The position numbers were made by a program, and so were the translations under genes. From NCBI RefSeq assembly GCF_031461075.1, contig NZ_JAVKPK010000005.1, positions 19,881 to 83,880 on the forward strand: 64,000 nucleotides of DNA, written 5' to 3'. Below are positions 1-8,795 of the stretch, in pieces. A model generated the notes under the pieces. That model ran no database searches. It was not told the origin of the DNA and saw nothing but the letters and a program-made list of their open reading frames with translations. How positions within the stretch are numbered: the first letter of the stretch is position 1; each line of letters starts with the position of its first letter. This DNA comes from Methanosarcina baikalica (lineage in GTDB: Archaea > Halobacteriota > Methanosarcinia > Methanosarcinales > Methanosarcinaceae).

Positions 1-1056
1 GTCCTTGACCCCGAACAGAACGGCACATTCTCAGACCACTACCTGGAAGTCCCGTATGACCTGTCTGAAGTATTGTTCATAGCCACTGCCAACTCCGTGG
101 CAAATATCCCCTGGCCACTTCTTGACAGAATGGAAATGATTGAGATCTCGGGCTACACGAAGAACGAGAAGTTTGCAATTGCAAGAGACCACCTACTCCC
201 CAGTACCCTGGAGGAACACGGCCTCGATGCGGATAAACTCAAAATTGAAGATGAAGCCCTGAAGGTAATCATCGAAAAATATACCCGCGAAGCAGGAGTC
301 AGGCAGCTTAAAAAACAGCTTGCAAAGACTGCGAGGTTTGTTTCCGAGAAGATCGTGTCAGGGAAGGTTGACTTTCCTTATGTGGTCAAGGCGGATATGC
401 TTAAAGAGATCCTCGGAAAAGAGGTGATCCGGCAGGAAGAAGCCAGAAAAGAGAATGTGCCTGGCGTGGTCACAGGACTTGCATGGACACCTGTAGGAGG
501 AGATATTCTCTTCATCGAAGGTACCTTTATGCCAGGCAACGGAAAGCTTACGCTTACAGGCCAGCTTGGGGATGTGATGAAGGAGTCTGCTAAGATCTCT
601 TTGAGCCTTGTCAGGTCTAGGCTTGCAAACACTGCAAACAGCTTTGACTTTACTTCAAGCGACATTCATATCCACGTGCCTTCGGGTGCAACACCTAAGG
701 ACGGACCCTCAGCGGGCATAACACTCTTTACTGCTCTGACATCCCTGATTATGGGCAAAGCGGTTGATCCAAAACTTGCCATGACAGGTGAAATAACATT
801 AAGTGGTGCAGTATTGCCTGTGGGTGGCATAAAAGAGAAAATTCTGGCAGCACACAGAGCTGGTATAAAAAAGGTAATTCTGCCGAAAGAAAACGAAAGA
901 GATCTGGAGGATGTGCCTGATGATGTCAGAAGCGAACTTAAATTCATACCCGTAGAGACCATTGAGGAGGTCTTAAAAGAGGCACTGGATATTGACCTTC
1001 CCAGGCCGGTAGTGTCGTATGCAGGAAATGGATTTGCAGCTACGCAGAATGTTTGA
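1..1056 (+). CDS. lon: ATP-dependent protease LonA, C-terminal part (cut by window start)
   Basis: The reading frame is open from base 1, so only the C-terminal ~351 residues are visible. They comprise the end of the AAA+ module (sensor-type AtANS segment, arginine-rich LLDRMEMIEI), the helical small domain (EAGVRQLKKQ) and the whole proteolytic domain. The catalytic dyad is readable: Ser in PKDGPSAGIT (near base 707) and Lys in GGIKEKILAAHRAG (near 835). The domain order and lack of membrane segments fit cytosolic bacterial-type LonA rather than the membrane-bound LonB usual in archaea; the N-terminal half that would confirm this lies outside. It degrades misfolded and regulatory proteins using ATP. 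It faces the UbiB-like gene tail to tail. Confidence 0.95.
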   Translation, partial: VLDPEQNGTFSDHYLEVPYDLSEVLFIATANSVANIPWPLLDRMEMIEISGYTKNEKFAIARDHLLPSTLEEHGLDADKLKIEDEALKVIIEKYTREAGVRQLKKQLAKTARFVSEKIVSGKVDFPYVVKADMLKEILGKEVIRQEEARKENVPGVVTGLAWTPVGGDILFIEGTFMPGNGKLTLTGQLGDVMKESAKISLSLVRSRLANTANSFDFTSSDIHIHVPSGATPKDGPSAGITLFTALTSLIMGKAVDPKLAMTGEITLSGAVLPVGGIKEKILAAHRAGIKKVILPKENERDLEDVPDDVRSELKFIPVETIEEVLKEALDIDLPRPVVSYAGNGFAATQNV

Positions 1057-1198
1057 ATTTATTAAAGTACATGATAGGTCCATGACAGGATAGGGATATA
1101 TGTCAAAGATGGGGTAGGTTAAGGACTCCAGAAATGTAATCTATCCCTTCCATCCCACCACAACAAAGCTGAATTTGAAAACCCCATTGTAGACGAAT

Positions 1199-2878
1199 TC
1201 ATACCCGCCCCGTCTTGAAGATATTGAATACAAGCCACAGTCCAAAGATACTGGCAATAACGAAACTGAATGTGCCAAGAAGAGGTGCGCCCCCAATGAA
1301 AGGTTTCATATGTGTCTGAATGACCAGAGAGGAAGCGACAATCAGAGCAGAGATAATCAGACTGATAGATAACCGATTACTTGCAACGTCAATCTCGGAT
1401 ACCAGTCGGTTACTTTCCTCAGATTCAAGTTTTATTTTCAAATAGCCATTTTCAGCATGATCAAGTATATGTGAGATTTTAGTCGGCGCTTTTTGAAAAA
1501 GACGCGCCCAGCTTGAAATATTGCTGTAGGCCTTGCGAGCCAGGTTTTGCGGATAAAAACGCTTTTTCAATTCATTTTTTGCATAAGGTTCGAGAAGTTC
1601 GCTAAAATTTAAATCAGGATCAATTATAAGTCCAAAACTTTCAACAGCCACTATACCTCTAACCAGTAAGGCTATATTATGAGGCATCGTAACCTGATGA
1701 TCCCTTAAAGTACCTATTAATTCTTCAATTATTATGGAGGCATCAAGCTTTTTCAGAGCCTTACCATAGTATTTGGAGCGAAAGGATTCAATATCCACTT
1801 TCAATGGCCTTGTGTCTGCATAAGAGTCTATACAACCCATATCCCGGAGTAATTCGATGAACGACGAACTATCTCCATTAACTAAAGCTACTACGCCATC
1901 CAGAAATATATCACATATTTCCGAGGAAAGGTGACCTGCCATTCCAAAATCAAGAAAAGCTACGGTCCCGTCTTCCATTATAAGGATGTTTCCGGGATGC
2001 AGGTCTGCATGGAAAAAACCATCTTCAAATACCTGCTGCATGAAAGCTTTTACTACTACAGAAGCTATATTACTCCTATCAAAGCCCTGCCTGTTCAGTA
2101 AATCCACATGGCTACCTTTTATACCTTTGATATATTCCAGCGTCAATACACGTGTATTTGTATAGTCCCAGTAAACCCTTGGAATATGAACCTGACTATT
2201 CTCCCTGAAATTGTCCGCAAAACGATCTGCGTTCCAGCCTTCCTGAGTATAATCTATTTCTGCAAGAATACTATGTGCTAACTCGTCAACAATTTCCACT
2301 GGCCTGTACAGTGTTGCCTCGGGTATGTGCTCTTCGAGAAGCCTGGCTATACTATACATGATATCCAGATCGGATTGAATTACTTCCTTTATGCCAGGTC
2401 TCTGGACCTTCACGACAACGTCATCACCGCTTTTTGTTTTTGCCCGATGTACCTGTCCTATAGAGGCGCAAGCAAGTGGTTTTTCCTCGAAAAAATCGAA
2501 TAATTCCTCGATGGAATGGCCGAGTTCTTCTCTTATAATTAGCTCAACTTCTTCAAACTCAAAAGAAGGCGCTTCGTCCTGAAGTTTTGCAAACTCGGTA
2601 GCATATTCCAGAGGAACAACGTCATGCCTGATGCTCAGCAATTGACCGAATTTAATGTATGTCGGACCCAGTTCTTCAAGTATCTTGCGTGCTCTAACAG
2701 GGCCTGAAGTATTGAGTTTATCCATTTTATCCTTATTCTTGAACCTGTAGGTCAGATCCCTGATACTGCTCAAACCTATCTGGTCAACAATATATCCAAA
2801 TCCATATTTCTGGAGAACCTCAATTATCTGGCCATATCTTTTCAACATGGCATAGCGATGAAGTCTTTTACGTATCAT
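1199..2878 (-). CDS. AarF/UbiB (ABC1/COQ8) family kinase-like protein
   Basis: 559 residues, the usual length for the family. Signature elements are present in order: KFGQ (residues 76-79), Ala-rich loop ASIGQVHRA (138-146), the lysine of VVKVQRPG (157), the catalytic-loop motif HADLHPGN (290-297) and DFG (310-312). Two hydrophobic helices near residues 505-555 should anchor it in the membrane. Family members are atypical kinases/ATPases supporting isoprenoid lipid or quinone biosynthesis; in Methanosarcina the natural link would be methanophenazine or lipid metabolism, which is inference. No clear SD precedes the ATG at 2878, and Met11 is an alternative start. An AT-rich TATA-like stretch lies about 60-90 bases upstream. 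Confidence 0.9.
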   Translation of the reverse strand: MIRKRLHRYAMLKRYGQIIEVLQKYGFGYIVDQIGLSSIRDLTYRFKNKDKMDKLNTSGPVRARKILEELGPTYIKFGQLLSIRHDVVPLEYATEFAKLQDEAPSFEFEEVELIIREELGHSIEELFDFFEEKPLACASIGQVHRAKTKSGDDVVVKVQRPGIKEVIQSDLDIMYSIARLLEEHIPEATLYRPVEIVDELAHSILAEIDYTQEGWNADRFADNFRENSQVHIPRVYWDYTNTRVLTLEYIKGIKGSHVDLLNRQGFDRSNIASVVVKAFMQQVFEDGFFHADLHPGNILIMEDGTVAFLDFGMAGHLSSEICDIFLDGVVALVNGDSSSFIELLRDMGCIDSYADTRPLKVDIESFRSKYYGKALKKLDASIIIEELIGTLRDHQVTMPHNIALLVRGIVAVESFGLIIDPDLNFSELLEPYAKNELKKRFYPQNLARKAYSNISSWARLFQKAPTKISHILDHAENGYLKIKLESEESNRLVSEIDVASNRLSISLIISALIVASSLVIQTHMKPFIGGAPLLGTFSFVIASIFGLWLVFNIFKTGRV

Positions 2879-3069
2879 ATTGTCATTAGCCTGAAGTTTT
2901 TGTGGGAAACACTAGCTATAATTTTAAAATAAGTGTAGTTTACATATTATATATCTTTAGTTATACCTATTTCAGAGTTCCTGTCTCCTATCCCACTTTT
3001 ACATTTATCAAATAATTTACAAACTCCAGTTCCTGGAAGATAAAGAAATTTATTAAGCTTGAGGCAATT

Positions 3070-4005
3070 TCACCACACCTTTGAAGAGCTATGAGAAAAT
3101 TCAAAGCTATCTACCGCTTCAGGAGAAAGTCCCATTTCTTCAAACATCTCCCTGAAAACCGCCCGGTATTTCTCTTCAGGTATCGAATCTCTGCTGCTGC
3201 CGACATGCATTATGATTTCAAGCCTTACTTTTCCAGAGGAATCGAGTTCAACTACGTACTTGTTCCCGTTATCATAAGTTACTACCCTTGCCTCTGGGAC
3301 TAAGTACTTTACGGAGCCAATCCGTTTCCCATTTATAAAAAAGACTTCTGTGGGATATGCATTAAAACCCAAACCAGACTCGTAATTTGAACCGTTACTG
3401 CTTTCAGTAAGATAGGCAAATACAGCCGGGAAATCTGGAGACTCATTCACCTGTATTTTAGTATCCCATGTCTGGTTTTGTGTGGCTTTTTTCAGAGCCT
3501 CAAGATACTTCTCCGGAGCTTTTTCATCCGGGCCGAAGAGGAGCCCGAGTTTTTCAAGCATCCAGGAGTCATCCGGGAATTCCGATAGCTGTAAGGGGGA
3601 ATGGGGATCGGAGTGGCTGAAGTTCGAGACGGCAACATAAGTTCCGATCCCTGCTTCTGTTCCGTCTTCACATACAAAGACCATAAGCTCGGAGTTCTCA
3701 TTATAGTTAAGCCTTATATTCTGCACAAGAGCAGCACTTCCGAAGCTTTCCCGGATCTCCGGGACATCCCCGGGATTAAAGCCCGAAAAGTTTCCGGGCC
3801 AGGGCCAGGAACCTTCTACCTCATAACCAGCTTTCTCAGCTTTCGTAAGTACGGAACTATAATTTAAAGACCCGATATCAATTTCCTCGGAATAGTACCA
3901 GGAACTGTCAAAAAGTGCATAAATAAGAAAAGGGCTGAAGAAACACAGCACAAGAAGAAGAGGAAGGAGCAATAATAATATCAGTACGGCTTTTTGCTTA
4001 TTCAT
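3070..4005 (-). CDS. Membrane-anchored hypothetical protein
   Basis: 311 residues. The N-terminal hydrophobic stretch (about residues 6-32) looks like a signal anchor; the rest is a soluble, acidic, presumably extracytoplasmic domain with many Ser/Asn/Glu. An SD (GAAGGT) sits just before the ATG. I do not recognise a family. A decayed fragment related to residues around FVCEDGTEAGIGT is found at about 5819-5895, so the gene once had a paralogue close by. Its own upstream region carries a MITE at 4416-4532. Function unknown; localisation is inferred from the hydrophobic N-terminus only. Confidence 0.7.
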   Translation of the reverse strand: MNKQKAVLILLLLLPLLLVLCFFSPFLIYALFDSSWYYSEEIDIGSLNYSSVLTKAEKAGYEVEGSWPWPGNFSGFNPGDVPEIRESFGSAALVQNIRLNYNENSELMVFVCEDGTEAGIGTYVAVSNFSHSDPHSPLQLSEFPDDSWMLEKLGLLFGPDEKAPEKYLEALKKATQNQTWDTKIQVNESPDFPAVFAYLTESSNGSNYESGLGFNAYPTEVFFINGKRIGSVKYLVPEARVVTYDNGNKYVVELDSSGKVRLEIIMHVGSSRDSIPEEKYRAVFREMFEEMGLSPEAVDSFEFSHSSSKVW

Positions 4006-4415
4006 GAAACCTTCAACCCTGCGAAAAGAATCATTAAACTGAAGACTCTGTCGGTGTTACGAATAAAATCTCGAATTTTAACAAATAGGAGTTGGTAAAT
4101 CAGAGCATTTCATAACATTATATTAAACATACTAACTTAATAAATAAATTGTGTTTCTTTTGTAAGCTGTTTGAAAAATCTTTATAATTAGAGTGAAAAG
4201 CACAGGTCAGCAGACCAACGTCAGCAGACTAACACATACAGTTCGGAAACTTTCCCGAGGATCCGCAGCCTGCTAATTATTTAGCTAACTTCTTCCTCAG
4301 CTTTTCGGTCGAAGTTCACTACCTCATTTCGGAGAAGAAATTTATAAAGAACTGCTCTTCTTTCCAGGCTTTTCTATGTTTGGCCATTGAGAGGATATCA
4401 TAATAATATATAACC

Positions 4416-4532
4416 TAGGACTTACGCAGTTGAACAGAAAAACAGCAACACTAAACACTTAACTGTCTAAATCCTACTAATTCCGATGATGCTGCTTGTA
4501 CTTGATTTGGTACTTCAAGTGCGTAAGTCCTA
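4416..4532. mobile_element. MITE-1 copy, TA-flanked, ~113 bp
   Basis: The left end GGACTTACGCAGTTGAA (from 4418) is mirrored by TTCAAGTGCGTAAGTCC (ending 4530), giving inverted ends of about 17 bp with one or two mismatches. The dinucleotide TA flanks both sides (4416-4417 and 4531-4532), as expected for IS630/Tc1-mariner type insertion. A second copy at 62790-62908 has the same ends and shares about 30 identical bases at the right end. There is no coding capacity. It sits between the hypothetical gene at 3070-4005 and the flavoprotein gene. Confidence 0.8.
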
Positions 4533-4636
4533 TAACCATAATGAAACCTATAACCATAGTGATCGCATAGAGAAAACTCAGGTACCCACATTGAGAATAT
4601 AAGTATAAAAGAAGTTGAAAGTACGAGGTAAAAATC

Positions 4637-5293
4637 ATGAAAATGATAGCGATAAACGGAAGTCCTCGAAAGAAATGGAATACAGCGACCCTGCTGGAGA
4701 AAGCTCTTGAAGGCGCAGCCTCCGAGGGTGCAGAAACAGAAATAATCCACCTTTATGACCTCAACTTTAAAGGCTGCACAAGTTGTTTTGCCTGCAAATT
4801 AAAGGGGGGAAAAAGCTATGGAAAGTGTGCAATGAAGGATGAGCTGTCACCTGTGCTTGATAAGCTGAAAGACGCTGATGCAGTTATACTCGGATCCCCA
4901 ATTTATCTAGGAAATTCTACGGGCGAGATGAGGTCGTTCATGGAACGCTATGTATTTCCTTTTCTCGTTTACTCTACTGACTTACCCTCGCTCTATCCGA
5001 AAAATATCCCTGTTGGATTCATCTACACAATGGGGGTAAAGGAAGAAAACTTCGATATGTTTGGGCTCAAGAAAACAATTGAATTAAATGAAACTATTGC
5101 AACGAGAATCTTCGGATATTCCGAATCGCTGTACAGTACCGATACATACCAGTTCGATGATTATTCAAAGTATGTTGCGTTTGACCCCGGGGAAAAGGCA
5201 AACAGGCGAAAAGAAGTGTTCCCGCAGGACTGTGAGAAAGCGTTTGAAATGGGAGCCAGGTTTGTAAAGCGACAAAAAGCTGTAAAGATATAG
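4637..5293 (+). CDS. Flavodoxin-fold NAD(P)H oxidoreductase, iron-sulfur flavoprotein (Isf)-like
   Basis: 218 residues with an FMN-binding start (INGSPRKKWNT) and the flavodoxin-like segment GSPIYLGNSTGEMRSFMER. A cysteine cluster C-x2-C-x2-C-x10-C (near residues 46-62) resembles the compact motif that binds a 4Fe-4S cluster in Methanosarcina Isf, but the last spacing is longer than the usual four to seven. Isf proteins transfer electrons, and some detoxify O2 or H2O2. SD GAGGT precedes the ATG by about 8 bases. It appears to be monocistronic, followed by a long gap containing gene fossils. Confidence 0.85.
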   Translation: MKMIAINGSPRKKWNTATLLEKALEGAASEGAETEIIHLYDLNFKGCTSCFACKLKGGKSYGKCAMKDELSPVLDKLKDADAVILGSPIYLGNSTGEMRSFMERYVFPFLVYSTDLPSLYPKNIPVGFIYTMGVKEENFDMFGLKKTIELNETIATRIFGYSESLYSTDTYQFDDYSKYVAFDPGEKANRRKEVFPQDCEKAFEMGARFVKRQKAVKI

Positions 5294-5560
5294 AATTAAA
5301 ACGATAAAATCAGATATATCAAAAAAGGAGCCATAAAGCCGGTTTCTGTAATTAGAAGTCAATCAGGAGTGCTAGCTTCGTAACCCCACAAAATAAACAA
5401 AAAAATACACTGGCAAATAAATATTTTCCAGATAGTATTCAATTCGGTTTTGTTTACACGCTTGAGTTTTTTCGATTACTTTGTCTAATTAGTTATTCTG
5501 TTCTTATCGAGTATTCCAGGATACTGTCTAAGGGTTTAGCAGTTTTTATGAGCTCTTTCC

Positions 5561-5822
5561 TCTGCAAAATAAACCATGCCGAGAGAACCACAGCTTCGCA
5601 GCCCAGAGTAATTGCCCGAGCACAGGGATCTTATCTACCCATTCCAGAGAGATAGCCAATTTCCACAGCTCCGGGGGTAAAATCACTGAAGATCAGCAGG
5701 GAAAAACTGAACCTGTATCTCTAGCCACCTGTTCTAACACAAAGTTATTGTCCGGCGGCCGGCTCGGATCCAGGGAAAAAGTAACAACAGGGGCAGGGCA
5801 AAGCTTCCAGGTCCGGTACCTG
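5561..5822 (-). pseudogene. Decayed C-terminal fragment of an MFS drug exporter
   Basis: About 260 bases align by eye with positions 7315-7573, the 3' part of the intact MFS gene 1.7 kb downstream. Shared blocks include AGCACAGGRATCTTATC and GTTATTGTCCGGCGGCCG-like segments, with several indels that break the frame. No start and no N-terminal half are present. It is a remnant of a second copy of the same exporter or of a related one. On its 5' side (minus sense) it abuts a fragment of a different gene (5819-5895). Confidence 0.7.
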
Positions 5823-5895
5823 CTTCATGTTCGTCCTCAAATATGAAAAACCGTAAACTTGGAATTCTCTTCATAGTTAGAATGGTAGAAAATAC
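5819..5895 (-). pseudogene. Fragment of a paralogue of the 3070-4005 gene
   Basis: Read on the minus strand, this segment gives SLRFFIFEDEHEAGTG, which matches ELMVFVCEDGTEAGIG of the intact hypothetical protein at 3070-4005. The nucleotide match (GAATTCTCTTCATAGTTA against GAGTTCTCATTATAGTTA) supports homology rather than chance. Only about 25 codons remain, and they run directly into the MFS fragment, so this is a fused fossil. Probably not expressed. Confidence 0.55.
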
Positions 5896-5992
5896 CTTCT
5901 TGCTGAATATTTGATGGCACGGGTTAGGAATAACTATATATAATAATAAATAGGAAAAAGGATTCTGTGCTCCTTTAGCCAAGGTAGTATAT

Positions 5993-6127
5993 ATGAGTAA
6001 GCGTCCAACAAAAATACTGCGACAACGGAGCCTTGAAGCTGTACTTACGATGAAAGCCGGTTGGACGCGCAACAGAATTAAGGCTTTGATATCCTGGCAA
6101 AGGAAAGAAGTCAGGTTCATTCTTTAA
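5993..6127 (+). CDS. Possible small basic protein (44 aa)
   Basis: An ATG frame of 44 codons, rich in Arg/Lys with two Trp (starts MSKRPTKILRQRS). It is preceded by an AAGGTAG SD about 6 bases upstream and by a TATA-like run (near 5940-5955). Its stop lies 15 bases before the likely start of the next gene, so the two could be co-transcribed. Arms GCGTCCAAC (6001-6009) and GTTGGACGC (6060-6068) form a perfect inverted repeat inside it, so the segment could be a structured leader RNA instead. No family recognised. Confidence 0.35.
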   Translation: MSKRPTKILRQRSLEAVLTMKAGWTRNRIKALISWQRKEVRFIL

Positions 6128-6142
6128 TAATGGATGGTGCAT

Positions 6143-7081
6143 ATGTTAACTGTTGAAACAAGCGGAATCAAAGGGATAACGAGCTTTACCACATATGATG
6201 GTGGAGAACTGAAGGAATGTAAGCTTAAAGATTATAATTTGATTAGCACAAAATACGGCGATTTTGTTCCGCAGTATGGAAATCCCGGAGTTAGAACAAA
6301 GCAGTTAAATATTTTGTCTTTCCATAAAAGCGGGAAAATTAAAAGTATTTATTTAGAGCAGCAAACTGAAATAAGCACCTCAATAGGAATATTTCCCGCA
6401 GAACTGGTTACTTTTTTTGAAAATAGCTCGATCAATAGTTTATTCCCTTTAAACGGGCAAATCAGCGGTTTTTGGTCGGAAGAAGAAGAAGGTGCTCTGG
6501 CGCAAAAATATGATTTTACATTTCCTTTTGGCAACTTCAGTGCAAAGATAATCGGTTTGCGCTTTTATCCGAACGGAAAAGTCAGGAGCCTGATTTTATG
6601 GCCTACCGAAAGAATCACAATTGATACCCCGGCAGGAAAAATCCTCATCCGAGCAGGATTTAAGCTTTTTGAAGATGGCAGCATAGAATCCGTAGAACCG
6701 GCAGCCCCAGTCAACGTTGAGACTCCTATTGGTTCGATAAATGCATATGATACGAATGCAGTGGGTATCGATGCGGATAAAAACTCCCTGGGCTTTGACA
6801 TAAACGGTAGATTAACTTGTCTTGCTACCTTTGATATCATTATGGCCAAAAAAAGCAATGGTGAAAAGAAAGTCATCTTCCCAAAACTAAAACCGGGCTT
6901 GATGGAGGAATATGAAAAAGTGCCGATTAAATTACTCTTTGGTGATGATACTGTAATCATTGATGATGGTACTAAAACAACCGACTACAGGATATCTGAA
7001 TGTACATTCAAAATTACAGGCGGTGACTATACGGAAGCAACAACCTGCGGTGATTGTTCCAAATGTAAGGGTTGTATGTAA
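6143..7081 (+). CDS. Hypothetical repeat protein with cysteine-rich C-terminus
   Basis: 312 residues from the ATG at 6143, chosen because GGATGGTG lies just upstream; an in-frame ATG at 6134 would add three residues. The protein is beta-rich and carries at least two related blocks: one with SGKIKSIYL ... FFENSSINS, the next with NGKVRSLIL ... LFEDGSIES, and a weaker third ending NGRLTCL. It ends in C-x2-C-x2-C-x2-C (CGDCSKCKGC), a compact pattern that could bind a metal or Fe-S centre. No signal peptide. I do not recognise the family; it may be laterally acquired, judging by its fossil-rich surroundings. Confidence 0.75.
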   Translation: MLTVETSGIKGITSFTTYDGGELKECKLKDYNLISTKYGDFVPQYGNPGVRTKQLNILSFHKSGKIKSIYLEQQTEISTSIGIFPAELVTFFENSSINSLFPLNGQISGFWSEEEEGALAQKYDFTFPFGNFSAKIIGLRFYPNGKVRSLILWPTERITIDTPAGKILIRAGFKLFEDGSIESVEPAAPVNVETPIGSINAYDTNAVGIDADKNSLGFDINGRLTCLATFDIIMAKKSNGEKKVIFPKLKPGLMEEYEKVPIKLLFGDDTVIIDDGTKTTDYRISECTFKITGGDYTEATTCGDCSKCKGCM

Positions 7082-7127
7082 CCTGACTATAAATGTATAT
7101 GCAACATAATATCTGTAAATAGAGTTA

Positions 7128-7176
7128 TTGTGGAAAATCCGGGGAGAGGTTCTTAACCCTCCAGGCCCCTCCACAA
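7128..7176 (+). terminator. Stem-loop after the cysteine-tailed gene
   Basis: TTGTGG (7128-7133) pairs with CCACAA (7171-7176), and inner GGGG pairs with CCCC, forming an imperfect hairpin about 45 bases after the stop codon. No strong T-run follows on either strand, so a terminator role is tentative. Confidence 0.3.
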
Positions 7177-7287
7177 GCAAACCGAAAAACAACACTAGAA
7201 TTCCTTTTTCAGATATCCGACACATCAGAACCTGTTCTATTTTGAAGTTGTTCTATTGAAGTTTTTGCAAGGCTGCCCTATAAAAAT

Positions 7288-8514
7288 TCAAGCGACACCT
7301 CCTATACCCTTTCGCTGCAAAACGACCCATGCGCCCAGAACCAGAGCTCCGCAGCCGAGAGCAATTGCCCCGAGCACAGGAATCTTATCCGCCCATTCAA
7401 GGGAGATAAACCACATACCAACAGCCCCGAGAGTAAAGTAACTGAATATCAGCAAAGAAGAAGCTGAGCCTGTATCCCGGTCGACCTGCTCAAGTACAAG
7501 GTTGTTGCTCGGAGGGCGGCTCAGACCCAGGGAAAATGTGATTAGGAACATCGGGAGCGCAAAGCTCCAGGGGCCGTGCTGTCCGGTGAGAAGAAGAAAA
7601 ATTCCTCCCAGGAAAATTCCCACAAATCCAACCGTTATCAGATGCCTTGAACTGATACTTCCTGTCAACCGGAGGCAGGCGAAGGAACCGACCATCAGAG
7701 CCATGGCGTTGAAGGCAAAGAAGTAGCTGTATTTCTGCTCAGTCATGCCAAACCCGTTAATGTAGATGTCAGAAGAACCTGCAATGAAACTGTACAGGGG
7801 GAAAAGGCTTGTTGACATGACAAGGACCATGACTATGTAAGAAGGGTTGAGCAGCAGCCTGCCGTAGGTGTGCATTACTCTTGAAAGAGGAGTATCGGAT
7901 ACCTGGGGGAGCGTTTCCGGAAAGTGGAGAACCCGGATCATCCCTATTAAGCCCATAACTGCCTGAATGAAGAAGATCCAGGGCCAGGAGAAATTTGCAA
8001 GGACCCAGCCGCCAAGGACCGGACCAAGCATAGGGGCGAGAGCCATTATAACCGCTATGTAAGCCAGAATCCTTTCTCGCTCCTGTCCGGAGAAAATATC
8101 TTTGGTCATAGCCATAGAGATAGATGAACTGGCAGCAGCTCCTGCAGCCTGCAGTATGCGCAAACCAATCAGCATGGAAGCACTGGATGCAAAGGCACAG
8201 AGCAGGCTTGCCACTATGTATACCGCAAGCCCGAAAAGGAGTGGGCGGCGACGGCCAAACCTGTCAGAAACGGGACCGTAAAAAAGAAGGAAAAAACCAT
8301 AGGTAACAAAGAAACAGACCAGGGTCAGGTTCATGACGGATAGAGGCTGATTCCAGGTTTTGGCAAGAGATGGAATTGCGGGCAGGATCATATCCGTGGA
8401 TAGTGCAGGAAAAGCTGTCAGAAGAGCCAGTAATGGGACGGCTCCTTTCAAATTTCTTTTTGAATTTTCATTAGAATTATTTATATTATCATTTCTTTTT
8501 TGTTGAAAAACCAT
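7288..8514 (-). CDS. MFS multidrug exporter, Bcr/CflA-like
   Basis: 408 residues with about 12 hydrophobic helices. The MFS loop motif GPVSDRFGRRRPLLFG follows helix 2, and helix 4/5 carries PMLGPVLGGW, the proton-antiporter motif C of drug exporters (DHA1, 12-TM). The first ~24 residues are a charged, Asn-rich extension before the first helix. It is expected in the cytoplasmic membrane, exporting drugs or metabolites by proton antiport; the substrate is unknown. It is divergent from the hydrolase at 8796, with a perfect 14-bp palindrome between them. A broken related copy lies at 5561-5822. Confidence 0.88.
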   Translation of the reverse strand: MVFQQKRNDNINNSNENSKRNLKGAVPLLALLTAFPALSTDMILPAIPSLAKTWNQPLSVMNLTLVCFFVTYGFFLLFYGPVSDRFGRRRPLLFGLAVYIVASLLCAFASSASMLIGLRILQAAGAAASSSISMAMTKDIFSGQERERILAYIAVIMALAPMLGPVLGGWVLANFSWPWIFFIQAVMGLIGMIRVLHFPETLPQVSDTPLSRVMHTYGRLLLNPSYIVMVLVMSTSLFPLYSFIAGSSDIYINGFGMTEQKYSYFFAFNAMALMVGSFACLRLTGSISSRHLITVGFVGIFLGGIFLLLTGQHGPWSFALPMFLITFSLGLSRPPSNNLVLEQVDRDTGSASSLLIFSYFTLGAVGMWFISLEWADKIPVLGAIALGCGALVLGAWVVLQRKGIGGVA

Positions 8515-8725
8515 AGCAAAACCCGATTTTGTTTTTAATAAGACATTCCGCAGATGTCCACATATGTAGAATTTATTTGCCGATTTGTACTATTATTCAT
8601 TATAAAGGAGATTATTTTTTAAGCTACTGCCATATTGAGAAAATCGGTGGCATTTTTGTGGACTTCTGTGGAAAATGGGTTCAATCATTGGGTGGTAATT
8701 TAATTGGTTATTAGTCAGATAAATG

Positions 8726-8739
8726 GTTACATATGTAAC
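8726..8739. promoter_or_regulatory. Perfect 14-bp palindrome in a divergent promoter region
   Basis: GTTACATATGTAAC is fully self-complementary and lies between the divergently transcribed MFS exporter and the alpha/beta hydrolase. About 30 bases downstream is TATATAAG (8772-8779), a good archaeal TATA box for the hydrolase. This placement suits an operator for a dimeric repressor. No regulator gene is adjacent. Confidence 0.4.
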
Positions 8740-8795
8740 TAAGCTGAACGATTATCGAAAGAATTGAGTTGTATATAAGGGTTACGGATATAAAG

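Noticed and set aside
4206..4234. Short direct repeat GTCAGCAGAC
   Set aside because: Two copies of about 10-14 bases only; no wider structure.
4451..4750. Minus-strand 99-codon frame across MITE-1 and the flavoprotein start
   Set aside because: Covers a mobile element and the 5' end of a well-supported gene on the other strand.
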